In this document: piece by piece, positions 55,996 through 63,990 of the stretch
Layout of the letters: each line of letters opens with the position of its first letter
Numbering within the stretch: the first letter of the stretch is position 1
Origin: a virus
Virus record (IMG/VR): IMGVR_UViG_3300042479_000819
Coordinates: 1-63,990 of that record
Reading direction: 5' to 3' (one strand)
Length of the DNA: 63,990 nucleotides
Notes under the pieces: model-generated
What the model saw: only the letters and a program-made list of their open reading frames with translations
Databases searched by the model: none
What the model was told of the DNA's origin: nothing
Translations under genes and position numbers: made by a program

Positions 55996-56223
55996 ATGAC
56001 AAATATAAGTGTTAACATTTTTGGTATAACTGGGCAAAGCCCTTATGATATTTATATTTGTCAACCATCTATAAATGATTGTATTTATATAAATACCATT
56101 TCTGGAACCACATATTCTTTTGATTTACCAAAACCAATAGATAATAATATCCAATACCTTGTTAAGATTATTGATAATAATAATAGATTAATAACAAGTG
56201 TGGTAAATGTTTCAAACAACTAA
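55996..56223 (+). CDS. Small single-domain tail surface protein (75 aa)
   Basis: One copy of the beta domain found twice in the protein at 37008: ISVNIFGITGQSPYDIYICQ, a central Cys, and a final VKIIDNNNRL strand. No linker, no signal peptide. It is followed after six bases by a Thr-Pro-rich gene, the same neighbourhood as at 37008-37560. Probably an adhesin-like virion protein; function unproved. Confidence 0.6.
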   Translation: MTNISVNIFGITGQSPYDIYICQPSINDCIYINTISGTTYSFDLPKPIDNNIQYLVKIIDNNNRLITSVVNVSNN

Positions 56224-56229
56224 TTTAAT

Positions 56230-57876
56230 ATGGGGGTAACTTTATTCAAAGATTGTGCGGGGGATTATAAGTTTAGATTTAATTTGAAGGCTGTAAATCC
56301 AAATGTAGGGGATGTTTTTAGTATAGATGGCATTTATTTTAGTGGATTTGCAAGTGTTATTGAATATGCTGAAATTGGTGATTTGTTTGATTCAGATGGT
56401 ACATTATTTGTTCAACAGAGGCAGTGTCCAGAAGTGATTGAGGAAATTCAAGAGGTTTTTGTGCATAAAATAATTGAGGAGGTTGAAGAGATTATTGAAC
56501 CAGAAGTGGTTGAGGAAGTTCAAGAGGTTGTTGAGCCAGAAGTGATTGAGGAAGTTCAAGAGATTTTTGTGTATAAAATAATTGAGGAAGTTGAAGAGAT
56601 TGTTGAACCTGAAGTAATTGAGGAAATTCAAGAGGTTTTTGTGCATGAAATAATTGAGGAAGTTGAAGAGGTTGTTGAGCCAGAAGTGGTTGAGGTATTC
56701 CAAGTGCCTTTTAACCCCGGTGTATCCCCAGGTGATGCCATACAAGATTTTTGTGTATCGCCAACTTATTCTATTTTGGGTACAAATGTTGGTAATTTTT
56801 CTGTTGCTGATGTTTTATATGATGATTATGTTTATTATACTGGTGAAACAAGTGGTGTCATTTATTTTAATACAGATTTGGAACAATGGTGTTTAAGTGG
56901 TTCTTTGGGTGGTTCTTGTTTATTAACTGGTAAATCACCTTGTTATGGGGAACTTAATCCTGATTTATATGAGGGTATTGTGTTTAGTGGAAATTGTCCA
57001 ACACCAACCCCAAGCCCAGCATCTTGTGATATTGTTGATTTTTCTGCATATTTTAATTGTGAGTTATCTGCTTCAACAACTCCAACCCCAACTATTACCC
57101 CAACTCCAACTATAACCCCAACAATGACAATAACACCATCTTCAACTGGGGGATTGGCAGTTAATGTGGGGATGTCAGCATATACTTATGCATATCCAAG
57201 TTCTACCCCATCAATGACCCCTTCTGTAACAGCAACAAATGATAGATTGATTGGTGGAAGTTTGAATTATGAGATGATGAGTAGAGTGTTTAGTTTTAAA
57301 GGTGTTAGGGTATTGGTTGATTGTAATACAAATGAGGAAGTGTATACAACACAAGATTTGATTTTAAGTGGGGTTCCAATTAAAGTGGGGGACATTATCA
57401 GAACATCAAACAATGGTGTCCAGAGGTGCTTCACATATGATAGGAATGAATCTACTGGTAGTTCAAATATTAGCATTCAAACAATATTGAATGTTTATAC
57501 TGGAACAACGTGTTCAAGTTGTGCAATAACACCAACACCAACACCAACTATGACAATGACCCCAAGCGTAACAATTACACCAAGTATTACATTAACACCA
57601 TCTCCAACATCAAATCTTTTACATGTATTTGAGAGTTGCATTCCTTTGGATGGAAATACAATTAATTCACAATTAATTCAGAATATTGGAATTGGTATTC
57701 CTATTGGTTTTGTTATTAAGGATTCTGATAATAATTGTTGGACATATTTGGGTGCATTTGATAAATCATATACTCCAGTTGGTAATATAAATTATTTCAC
57801 ATATACGGGAAATTATTTTGATACAAATGGGGGAACATTCATTGATTGTGTGAATTGTTTAAATAATTTGAGTTAA
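56230..57876 (+). CDS. Tail surface protein with acidic Val/Glu repeats and Thr-Pro linkers
   Basis: A 548-residue modular protein. After a 60-residue N-terminal domain, residues about 66-157 consist of an acidic repeat (EVIEEIQEVFVHKIIEEVEE, EPEVVEEVQEVVEP and variants) with heptad-like Ile/Val spacing, likely a helical stalk. Two beta domains follow, separated by Thr-Pro linkers (about 258-300 and 435-458), the first with Cys pairs. It lies in the second adhesin block and shares linkers with the proteins at 27837, 37008 and 37560. Confidence 0.65.
   Translation: MGVTLFKDCAGDYKFRFNLKAVNPNVGDVFSIDGIYFSGFASVIEYAEIGDLFDSDGTLFVQQRQCPEVIEEIQEVFVHKIIEEVEEIIEPEVVEEVQEVVEPEVIEEVQEIFVYKIIEEVEEIVEPEVIEEIQEVFVHEIIEEVEEVVEPEVVEVFQVPFNPGVSPGDAIQDFCVSPTYSILGTNVGNFSVADVLYDDYVYYTGETSGVIYFNTDLEQWCLSGSLGGSCLLTGKSPCYGELNPDLYEGIVFSGNCPTPTPSPASCDIVDFSAYFNCELSASTTPTPTITPTPTITPTMTITPSSTGGLAVNVGMSAYTYAYPSSTPSMTPSVTATNDRLIGGSLNYEMMSRVFSFKGVRVLVDCNTNEEVYTTQDLILSGVPIKVGDIIRTSNNGVQRCFTYDRNESTGSSNISIQTILNVYTGTTCSSCAITPTPTPTMTMTPSVTITPSITLTPSPTSNLLHVFESCIPLDGNTINSQLIQNIGIGIPIGFVIKDSDNNCWTYLGAFDKSYTPVGNINYFTYTGNYFDTNGGTFIDCVNCLNNLS
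56427..56700 (+). repeat. Repeats encoding the acidic Val/Glu stalk
   Basis: Imperfect repeats built from units such as GTTGAGGAAGTTCAAGAG and ATAATTGAGGAAGTTGAAG, with swapped synonymous codons. Length variation by recombination is likely. Confidence 0.75.
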
Positions 57877-57887
57877 ATATATTATAT

Positions 57888-59018
57888 ATGGCAGAAGATA
57901 TTATTACAATATACCCATTAAGCGTTGATGTGAATGTTAAAAAAACATCTGGTATTGGTAGAAAGGATGGGTCGCTTGAAATATTAGTATCAGGTGGGTT
58001 AGGTGGGTATATTATAAATGTTAATGGTAAATTAAATACAGGAAATATATTAACAGGTCTGGCATCTGGAGATTATATTATATTGGTTAATAATCCAGAT
58101 TCTGGTCAGAGCATTAGTTTAACAAAAATTATTGAGGATCCAGTTGAACCAACTTATTGTACAAGATTTTTCCCGTTTCGTAATTTTTTAAATGATACTG
58201 GTAACACAACTTGTGATTATATATGTTCATCAAGCACATTAAGTCTTACCTTTTTTGTATATGCAAGAGGTAATACATTTGGTGAATTAAATAGTACATT
58301 ATATAGGGGGTCAAGTAGTGCAGATTCAAAATCAAAATGTGAGGCTGGAATTAATATTTGGCCATCAGGGGATACAAGTTATAGGAAATTAAAATATAAT
58401 AATTTTTGCCATTCAATTAGTGATTTAGGTGTTGTTACAGGGAGAACAAAATGTTTAGATATTGTTACAGCATCTGGTGGTACTTGGGCAATAGAAAATT
58501 TGAAAGTAACAACATTTAGAGATGGGACAGATATACCATTTGTTGCATCAACAACAGACTTAAATAATATTTCAGGACCAGCATATACCTATTATAATTT
58601 CAATTCAGGGCTTGGGGATATTTATGGTTATCTATATAATTATGCTGCTATTACAGATGCAAGAAATTTGGCACCAAATGGATACCATATACCAACAAAA
58701 ACTGAGTGGGATAATATATTTTTGGCATCAGAAATTAATGGTGTGAGTGGTGGTGGTAAATTAAAAGAACGCAATTTATGGTTTGAACCAAATTTGGGTG
58801 CAGAAGACTTATATAATTTCTCATTGGTTGGTGGTGGTGGTTTGATAAATAATAATTTCATAAATAATAAAATTAATGGATATTATTGGACAACTACCAA
58901 TACTGGTTTTGCAAATAAAAATTATATTGGATTGTTTTCATATAATGAATTATCAATGAGTTATATTGAAAATGTTGGGTTGAATTCATTTTATTCTGTT
59001 AGATTAAAAAAAGATTAA
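57888..59018 (+). CDS. Adhesin-like protein with SprB-like and FISUMP domains
   Basis: 376 residues. Residues 1-80 resemble a single SprB-type repeat (GRKDGSLEILVSGGLGGYII ... GLASGDYIILV). Residues about 85-190 are a Cys-rich module ending GVVTGRTKC, similar to that of the protein at 37560. Residues about 193-376 are a FISUMP domain (GTWAIENLKVTTFRDGTDIP, IYGYLYNYAAITDARNLAP, YHIPTKTEWDNIFLAS, GGGKLKE, YYWTTTNTGF, YSVRLKKD). This is the second FISUMP protein of the window and appears as a mosaic of modules used elsewhere in it. Confidence 0.72.
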   Translation: MAEDIITIYPLSVDVNVKKTSGIGRKDGSLEILVSGGLGGYIINVNGKLNTGNILTGLASGDYIILVNNPDSGQSISLTKIIEDPVEPTYCTRFFPFRNFLNDTGNTTCDYICSSSTLSLTFFVYARGNTFGELNSTLYRGSSSADSKSKCEAGINIWPSGDTSYRKLKYNNFCHSISDLGVVTGRTKCLDIVTASGGTWAIENLKVTTFRDGTDIPFVASTTDLNNISGPAYTYYNFNSGLGDIYGYLYNYAAITDARNLAPNGYHIPTKTEWDNIFLASEINGVSGGGKLKERNLWFEPNLGAEDLYNFSLVGGGGLINNNFINNKINGYYWTTTNTGFANKNYIGLFSYNELSMSYIENVGLNSFYSVRLKKD

Positions 59019-59021
59019 TAT

Positions 59022-60077
59022 ATGGCAATTAATGATTTGTGTTTGAATGTTTATTTTGAGAATGATATTATAGGTCCATATAATTTTCAATATAGTGGAA
59101 TAACAAATGGCAAAAATTATTGGCATTCAACAGGAAGTTCAATGACAATAATTTGGAATTTAAGTAATAAATATTGGGAAGTTTTAAATTGGACAGGAGT
59201 TACAAATACAGCATTAAGAAGTGTAAATTCAAGTGATATACCAACAAGTGATTGGAAAATAAGGGGTGTTGCACCAAAGAATGATGTTTTGGTTACATAT
59301 GGTGAATGTGATGGATATTCACCCATTTTATTAAGGTCAAAAATAACAAACAATAGTTGTGTTGGAAATTGTGATGGTGTTATTGTGGCATCATCTTTAG
59401 GGGGCATTAAGCCTTATGTATATTCAATAAATAATGGTCAAACATATTCAAGTTCACCAATTTTTAAGGGTATTTGTGAAGGCCAATATAATTTATATGT
59501 TTCAGGTCAAACAGGTGGTGTAGCTTCAATTGTTTCAAATGTTTCTTCAGAAAATGAATTATCAAGATATGAAATTAATTTATCAAATATTTCAGAGCAA
59601 TTTATATCAGATGATACAATTCAAACAACATGGAAATTAAATATTAATCCAGAGTTAAAGGCTGGACATGTATTAACATTAACAATGAATGCAAATCTTG
59701 AAACTTCATTATACCAACCAGGTTCAGCAAGTACAAACAATATTATTTCAGTTTATAAAAATAATTCTTTGTTAACTCCAAACATAATATCAAATTCATT
59801 GGCAACAAACAGACCATATTGTTCGCCAAATTTGATTAATACCACATATTCAGCATTAACTTATTCAACAACAATAATTAGTGGAGATACATTAACAGGG
59901 ACAACAACATCCATTATAAATAATAATGGTTATCAAGTGGATTCAAATGGTTGCTCAACAAAGGTGGAACAAAAAAATACAATAAGAATTGATTCAGCCA
60001 AGATAAATACTTGCAGATGTTGTGAGATAATATTTAATTCTCAAAATTATGTTGGAATAAATTCACATATTAAATAA
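59022..60077 (+). CDS. Tail surface protein with SprB-like repeat
   Basis: 351 residues. One SprB-type repeat lies at about 108-165 (NNSCVGNCDGVIVASSLGG, KPYVYSINNGQTYSS, CEGQYNLYVSGQTGG). The N-terminal 100 residues and the C-terminal half are beta-rich and unrecognised, ending with Cys-rich TCRCCEIIF. It follows the FISUMP gene after three bases and belongs to the second adhesin block. Confidence 0.6.
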   Translation: MAINDLCLNVYFENDIIGPYNFQYSGITNGKNYWHSTGSSMTIIWNLSNKYWEVLNWTGVTNTALRSVNSSDIPTSDWKIRGVAPKNDVLVTYGECDGYSPILLRSKITNNSCVGNCDGVIVASSLGGIKPYVYSINNGQTYSSSPIFKGICEGQYNLYVSGQTGGVASIVSNVSSENELSRYEINLSNISEQFISDDTIQTTWKLNINPELKAGHVLTLTMNANLETSLYQPGSASTNNIISVYKNNSLLTPNIISNSLATNRPYCSPNLINTTYSALTYSTTIISGDTLTGTTTSIINNNGYQVDSNGCSTKVEQKNTIRIDSAKINTCRCCEIIFNSQNYVGINSHIK

Positions 60078-60093
60078 TTATATATAAAAGATA

Positions 60094-62283
60094 ATGAGTT
60101 ATATTTTAAAAAATACATCTGGAAAAATAATTACAAGAATAACTGATGTTGGTAGGAAGGCAATATCAAAGGGGTTGTTCAATATTTCTTATTTCCAAGT
60201 TGGAGATAGTGAGATTGATTATATTGGAGATAATATTACAAATAATAATGTATTAATGCCAGCTTTTTGCGAGCATAATGATAATGCTGGTGGGTATAAT
60301 GTTAACAAACAAAATGTAAAATATCCCTACTTTCTAAATGGTGCAATTGGTACAACATATGGAATTCCATTTAATGAGTCAACAATAAAGGAATTTTATA
60401 ATTTGGCAACAGATAAGGGATTTTTTGTTAGTGGAGTTACAACATATTCAGCCCAGACAACATCAGCATATACGGTTTCATCAAATTATATTGCAAGTAT
60501 GCCAACAATAACTGGTCAAACAAGTTTATTGTTATCAGCAAATACATGTTCAGCAACAACTGGTGTTCCAAAAGTTGGTGATTTTCTTACCATTATTTTA
60601 GATGGTGTTGGGGATTGTGGTAGCATAAGAAATTCTTTTCCAATATTGACTTATAAGATTAGTGCATCAACAATAAGTGGTAGTAATTATATTGTTGGAT
60701 TGGATAGAAACCTACCAATATATTCAGCAAAGACAAGTGGAGGTGAGATAGCAAGATGTTTAATTTATCCATCAGGGATGACTGCGTTATATGATAGTGT
60801 TACACCAATGCCAAATTGGTCAAATGATGTTTTTAATTATGAAACGATTTGTGATACATCAGCAACAGTAGATACAAGAGTTTGGAATATGAATATTCCT
60901 TGGTCGCAAACTGTGGCAGGAATAACAGGGGATACTTATGAGGATTATACAAAATATGGATCACAATCATATTTGGGAACAAAAGAATATTTGTATTCAA
61001 ATTCTGGGCAAACATTATCAAGTGATAATGGTGCAGTTTATTATTATGATTCAAGATTGAATAAAATTATTGTTGAATCAAAAAATCAAAAAGCAGTTGC
61101 AGTAATTCATTATACAAATCAATCTATTGATAATGTTTATGGGGAAAAATTTGCAACAATGCCATTTGATGTTGCTGACCCAAAGGATACTAATGATTTG
61201 GCAAGAAAATTTAAATTAACAATTCCAACATTGATGTGGCATAAGTCTGATGGTTCAAGTATTGGGCAAAGTTTTTATATTGATCCCCCAAATGAACCAG
61301 GTAAATCTATTCCATATTATATCAAATCAACAAAGAATTCTGATATGAATCAGCCGGGCATTCGTTTCTTTAATTTATGGGATACAAATGAAAATTCAAA
61401 AAATGAGTTAAATAGAGTAGGAAGGGTTTTTCCTGATAGTAAAATTGTGGTTATTGATGATGATGAATTGGTTGCGGCATTGTCATATAAATCAAATAGG
61501 AATTGGACATTACCTGCACCAGAAGTTAGTTTAATAACACCAAATTTATTTGATACAGATACATCAAATGATATTGGTGTTTTGACTGGGGATGGAAAAA
61601 CTTTATGGGTTACATATCGTTTGGATTCAACAGGGTTTACAAATTCATTACATTGCAATTATTATCAAAATATTGTTGGTCCTGATACTGGTTGTACAAT
61701 AACAGCTCAGAATGTTGCGGTTAAATTTGGGGAAGAATTTCCATTTTTATATACAAATAATAGTTTGTCAGGTTTTTCAGCAAATGAAATTAAAATTTTG
61801 GCACAAAGAACAAATACAAATAGTTTGCCAGAACCAAACCAATGGAGAATAATTGATTTTACAAGCCAGATTGCTTCAACAAAAATAAATGGATATATCC
61901 CAGAATCAGGTTTAACTAAAACAACATTTGTTATTACAGAATCAAATTACACAGCTGCAACAATATATGATTTGGCAAAATTCATTGATGTTCCTTTAAA
62001 TAGTCAACCAACAAAGTTAAATTTTGGGGATGAATATTATTTTTATGGAAACATTCAAACTGGAATTGTGGCAACAATATATGAAATGAAATATGCTGTT
62101 AATCTTGTTATAACACAATTTTCAACAACAACAAATCCAACTTATGTAACTGGTAAGAATAAGTATATTACTGAAATTGGACTTTACAATTCCAACAAAG
62201 AACTTATGGTTATATCAAAATTAAGTTCACCTATTGAGAGAGTTTTGGGGGATCAACAATTTAACATAAGTTTAGATTTTTAA
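60094..62283 (+). CDS. Large tail protein, collar-fibre-like N- and C-termini
   Basis: 729 residues. The N-terminus (ILKNTSGKIITRITDVGRKA, then FNISYFQVGDSEIDYI) resembles the start of tail-collar or fibre adaptor proteins. The C-terminal 60 residues (YVTGKNKYITEIGLYNSNKE, LMVISKLSSPIERVLG) match the strand pattern TEIGLY... common to the same group. The centre is beta-rich and unrecognised. Its stop overlaps the RuvC-like gene by one base, linking the tail block to a second replication block. Confidence 0.6.
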   Translation: MSYILKNTSGKIITRITDVGRKAISKGLFNISYFQVGDSEIDYIGDNITNNNVLMPAFCEHNDNAGGYNVNKQNVKYPYFLNGAIGTTYGIPFNESTIKEFYNLATDKGFFVSGVTTYSAQTTSAYTVSSNYIASMPTITGQTSLLLSANTCSATTGVPKVGDFLTIILDGVGDCGSIRNSFPILTYKISASTISGSNYIVGLDRNLPIYSAKTSGGEIARCLIYPSGMTALYDSVTPMPNWSNDVFNYETICDTSATVDTRVWNMNIPWSQTVAGITGDTYEDYTKYGSQSYLGTKEYLYSNSGQTLSSDNGAVYYYDSRLNKIIVESKNQKAVAVIHYTNQSIDNVYGEKFATMPFDVADPKDTNDLARKFKLTIPTLMWHKSDGSSIGQSFYIDPPNEPGKSIPYYIKSTKNSDMNQPGIRFFNLWDTNENSKNELNRVGRVFPDSKIVVIDDDELVAALSYKSNRNWTLPAPEVSLITPNLFDTDTSNDIGVLTGDGKTLWVTYRLDSTGFTNSLHCNYYQNIVGPDTGCTITAQNVAVKFGEEFPFLYTNNSLSGFSANEIKILAQRTNTNSLPEPNQWRIIDFTSQIASTKINGYIPESGLTKTTFVITESNYTAATIYDLAKFIDVPLNSQPTKLNFGDEYYFYGNIQTGIVATIYEMKYAVNLVITQFSTTTNPTYVTGKNKYITEIGLYNSNKELMVISKLSSPIERVLGDQQFNISLDF

Positions 62284-62885
62284 TGGTAAATAAAATAGAT
62301 ATTAATTCGCCCAAAGTATTGGGACTTGATGTGTCAACAAAGACAATTGGAATTGCTTTGTTTGATACTAATTCTGAAAAATTATTGGAATTAACACATT
62401 TGTCGCCAATTCCAAAATCAGAAATGAATTCAAAGATAGAAGAACTTATTGTTAAGTCAACTTTATTCAAATTAAAATTGGAAGATTATAAAAATCTTGG
62501 AATAACAAAAGTAATTATAGAAGAACCATTATTAACTTCAAACAATGTAAATACTGTTGGTATATTAATGAGGTTTAATACATTAGTTTGTAAAGAAGTT
62601 TTTGATGTATTGAATATTATGCCAGAATTTATTTCAACATACAATGCAAGAAAGTTTGCTTATCCAGAATTAACTCAAAAGAATAAAAACGGTAAAGAAG
62701 TTTTGTTTGGGGGGTTGGACAAATCAATGGATAAGAAAAAATTAATATTGGATTTGGTTGCAGTGAAAGAACCCCAAATCACTTGGCATTACGACAAGAA
62801 GGGAAATTTGAAAAAAGAAAATTTTGACCAAACTGATGCTTATACAGCAGTCCTTGGATATATGAAGATGAAAAACATTTGGTAA
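62283..62885 (+). CDS. RuvC-like Holliday junction nuclease
   Basis: 200 residues with an RNase H-type fold of RuvC character: GLDVSTKTIGIALF (first Asp, residues about 14-27), KVIIEEPLLTSNN (Glu, about 78-90) and FDQTDAYTAVLGYM (Asp, C-terminal). It would resolve branched DNA during recombination or packaging. T4 uses an unrelated endonuclease VII, so this is an alternative resolvase. One-base overlap with the preceding tail gene. Confidence 0.75.
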   Translation: MVNKIDINSPKVLGLDVSTKTIGIALFDTNSEKLLELTHLSPIPKSEMNSKIEELIVKSTLFKLKLEDYKNLGITKVIIEEPLLTSNNVNTVGILMRFNTLVCKEVFDVLNIMPEFISTYNARKFAYPELTQKNKNGKEVLFGGLDKSMDKKKLILDLVAVKEPQITWHYDKKGNLKKENFDQTDAYTAVLGYMKMKNIW

Positions 62886-62913
62886 TTCGCAAATTCTTAC
62901 ATATATTTGCGAA
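62886..62913 (+). promoter_or_regulatory. Perfect hairpin abutting the primase start
   Basis: TTCGCAAAT (62886-62894) and ATTTGCGAA (62905-62913) form a perfect nine-base-pair inverted repeat with a ten-base loop. The second arm ends directly before the ATG at 62914. It could be a translational operator or a repressor site. Confidence 0.6.
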
Positions 62914-63822
62914 ATGGAGAATCAAGATAAAGAAATAGAAGTTATATTGGGTTTGATAAGTGATGTGATTGGTGAACCAGTCAAATCATTTACCACAAAA
63001 CACCAATACACATATAATTGCCCCCTTTGCGATGAAGGGGAGAATAAAGGCAATCTTGAAGTATCACTATTAAAACATTTATATCATTGTTGGAGCTGTG
63101 GTGATGATTCTGAAAAGACACATGGTCCACTTGGCAAGTTATTTGATGTATTTGGCACAAAGAAGCAAAAGAGATTATATGATTTGGTTAAACCTGAGAA
63201 CTTAAAGGTTAATGATATTTTTTATCCAAAATTAAGATTACCAGAGGGGTTTGTTACCTTTGAAGATTCTCATCCATTGCATATCCCTAGGAAAGAAGCA
63301 TACAATTATTTGCTTGATAGGGGAATAACAGATGATATGATAAAAAAATATAACATTGGTTATACTGTAAAAGGGGATTTTGCTTATAGAATAATAATTC
63401 CATCGTATGATAAGGGTGGGGTATTAAATTATTTCTTGGGGAGATCATGGGTTAAGAGAAAGATTAAATATAAGAATGCCAATGCCCCAAAAGATGAGAT
63501 TATATTTAATGAACATTTAATTAATTGGTCAGAAGATATATATTTGACTGAAGGGGTTTTTGATAGTATATTTCTACCCAATCCAATTCCATTATTGGGC
63601 AAGCATCTTAGTAATAAGTTATTTACTTTATTGTATGAAAAGGCAGAGAAGGATATTATTCTTTGTCTGGATGGGGATGCTTATAAGGATTCATTAAGAT
63701 TATATAATGAGTTAAATGGGGGAAATTTATATGATAGAATAAAGATGGTTAAATTACCTTATGACAAAGATGTTTGTGAGTTAAGGGGGGATATTGATAA
63801 ATATTATATTAAAATTAAGTAA
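62914..63822 (+). CDS. 61: DNA primase, gp61/DnaG-like
   Basis: 302 residues; makes RNA primers for lagging-strand synthesis with the gp41-like helicase. A zinc ribbon lies near the N-terminus (CPLC near residue 35 and CWSC near 60). The catalytic TOPRIM domain is seen at IYLTEGVFDSIFL (acidic Glu, about 209-221) and IILCLDGDAY (about 249-258). A region LLDRGITDDMIKKYNIGY, typical of DnaG-type primases, lies between. Length is close to T4 gp61. Confidence 0.88.
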   Translation: MENQDKEIEVILGLISDVIGEPVKSFTTKHQYTYNCPLCDEGENKGNLEVSLLKHLYHCWSCGDDSEKTHGPLGKLFDVFGTKKQKRLYDLVKPENLKVNDIFYPKLRLPEGFVTFEDSHPLHIPRKEAYNYLLDRGITDDMIKKYNIGYTVKGDFAYRIIIPSYDKGGVLNYFLGRSWVKRKIKYKNANAPKDEIIFNEHLINWSEDIYLTEGVFDSIFLPNPIPLLGKHLSNKLFTLLYEKAEKDIILCLDGDAYKDSLRLYNELNGGNLYDRIKMVKLPYDKDVCELRGDIDKYYIKIK

Positions 63823-63823
63823 A

Positions 63824-63990
63824 ATGAATTTACATGAGGTTGCAAAAGATATTAGAGATATTATTGCTAAAAGACAAGAAGAATTAAATTTGACATTTAT
63901 TGAGGAGGATCACATATATCATATGAATGGTAAAAGTGATTATCCTTCTGTATCAAAAATAATTAAAAAATATTACAAGGAATTTCCAGG
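63824..63990 (+). CDS. Probable PD-(D/E)XK nuclease, N-terminal part only
   Basis: The start codon lies one base after the primase stop and the frame runs out of the window. The visible 55 residues begin MNLHEVAKDIRDIIAKRQEE and contain LTFIEEDHIYHMNGKSDYPS followed by VSKIIKKYY. This resembles the N-terminus of phage PD-(D/E)XK exonucleases, with the pattern Y-x-hydrophobic-NG-x(4)-PSV. The catalytic residues are beyond the edge, so the call is tentative. Confidence 0.5.
   Translation, partial: MNLHEVAKDIRDIIAKRQEELNLTFIEEDHIYHMNGKSDYPSVSKIIKKYYKEFP

Noticed and set aside
28399-59018. Diversity-generating retroelement acting on FISUMP or kelch domains
   Set aside because: No reverse transcriptase gene and no adenine-biased template/variable repeat pair seen in this window. 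It could lie outside, but nothing here supports it.
1-63990. tRNA genes, insertion sequences, integrase or attachment sites
   Set aside because: No cloverleaf-like GC-rich segments, transposase or recombinase motifs were seen on either strand.

Overview
The window looks like part of the genome of a T4-like contractile-tailed phage (Caudoviricetes, myovirus morphotype) that infects a member of the Bacteroidota. The T4 relationship rests on recognisable baseplate wedge genes (53, 25 and 6 types), a gp32-like single-strand binding protein, UvsX, an RNase H/FEN-type nuclease, gp41 helicase, gp61 primase and NrdA/NrdB. The Bacteroidota host is inferred from very AT-rich DNA, absence of Shine-Dalgarno sequences before most starts, and adhesin domains typical of that phylum: SprB repeats, FISUMP (Fibrobacter succinogenes major paralogous) domains and a PKD domain. 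Nearly all genes lie on the + strand, packed with ATGA or one-base overlaps. No tRNA gene, transposon, integrase or CRISPR array was seen. No gene-free stretch exceeds 300 bases; the two longest gaps (about 140 bases, at 41607-41747 and 55857-55995) are AT-rich upstream regions.

Layout: (1) 2-10697, tail hub/baseplate genes: an OmpA-domain protein cut by the window edge, a gp53-like wedge protein, a 2222-residue hub-like protein and two small unknowns. (2) 10802-18289, replication and nucleotide metabolism: ssb(32), uvsX, nuclease, an unknown, helicase 41, nrdB and nrdA, closed by a two-way terminator facing a small minus-strand gene. (3) 18716-34822, baseplate wedge and tail genes: 25, 6, two large structural proteins (one with a multi-pass hydrophobic segment) and several tail or adhesin-like proteins, including a tail-protein-I-like protein. 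(4) 34822-41606, adhesins and fibres: seven SprB repeats, Thr-Pro linkers, collagen-like Gly-X-Y repeats and a C1q-like tip. (5) 41748-55856, a fibre and modification island: a 1316-residue fibre with about 100 copies of an 18-base repeat (GTSGSS), a kelch domain and a self-cleaving S74 chaperone; then three 2-oxoglutarate/Fe(II) oxygenase-like genes, a sulfotransferase, three tandem kelch-propeller paralogues, a GT9-like glycosyltransferase and, on the opposite strand, a 907-residue fusion of a GT-B glycosyltransferase with a TibC/Aah-type autotransporter O-heptosyltransferase. (6) 55996-62283, a second adhesin block resembling region 3-4. (7) 62283-63990, a RuvC-like nuclease, primase and the start of a probable PD-(D/E)XK nuclease.

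The most interesting hypothesis (inference) is that region 5 encodes a phage-borne system that decorates its own Ser/Thr-rich fibre: a protein O-heptosyltransferase, another heptosyltransferase-like enzyme, a sulfotransferase and hydroxylases sit around a fibre whose stalk is two-thirds Ser/Thr, together with interchangeable kelch tips. A second regulatory observation is an octamer, TATTTATA or a one-base variant, lying 11-22 bases before the start codon in most intergenic gaps. It is absent before ssb and uvsX, as expected of a late-promoter element.
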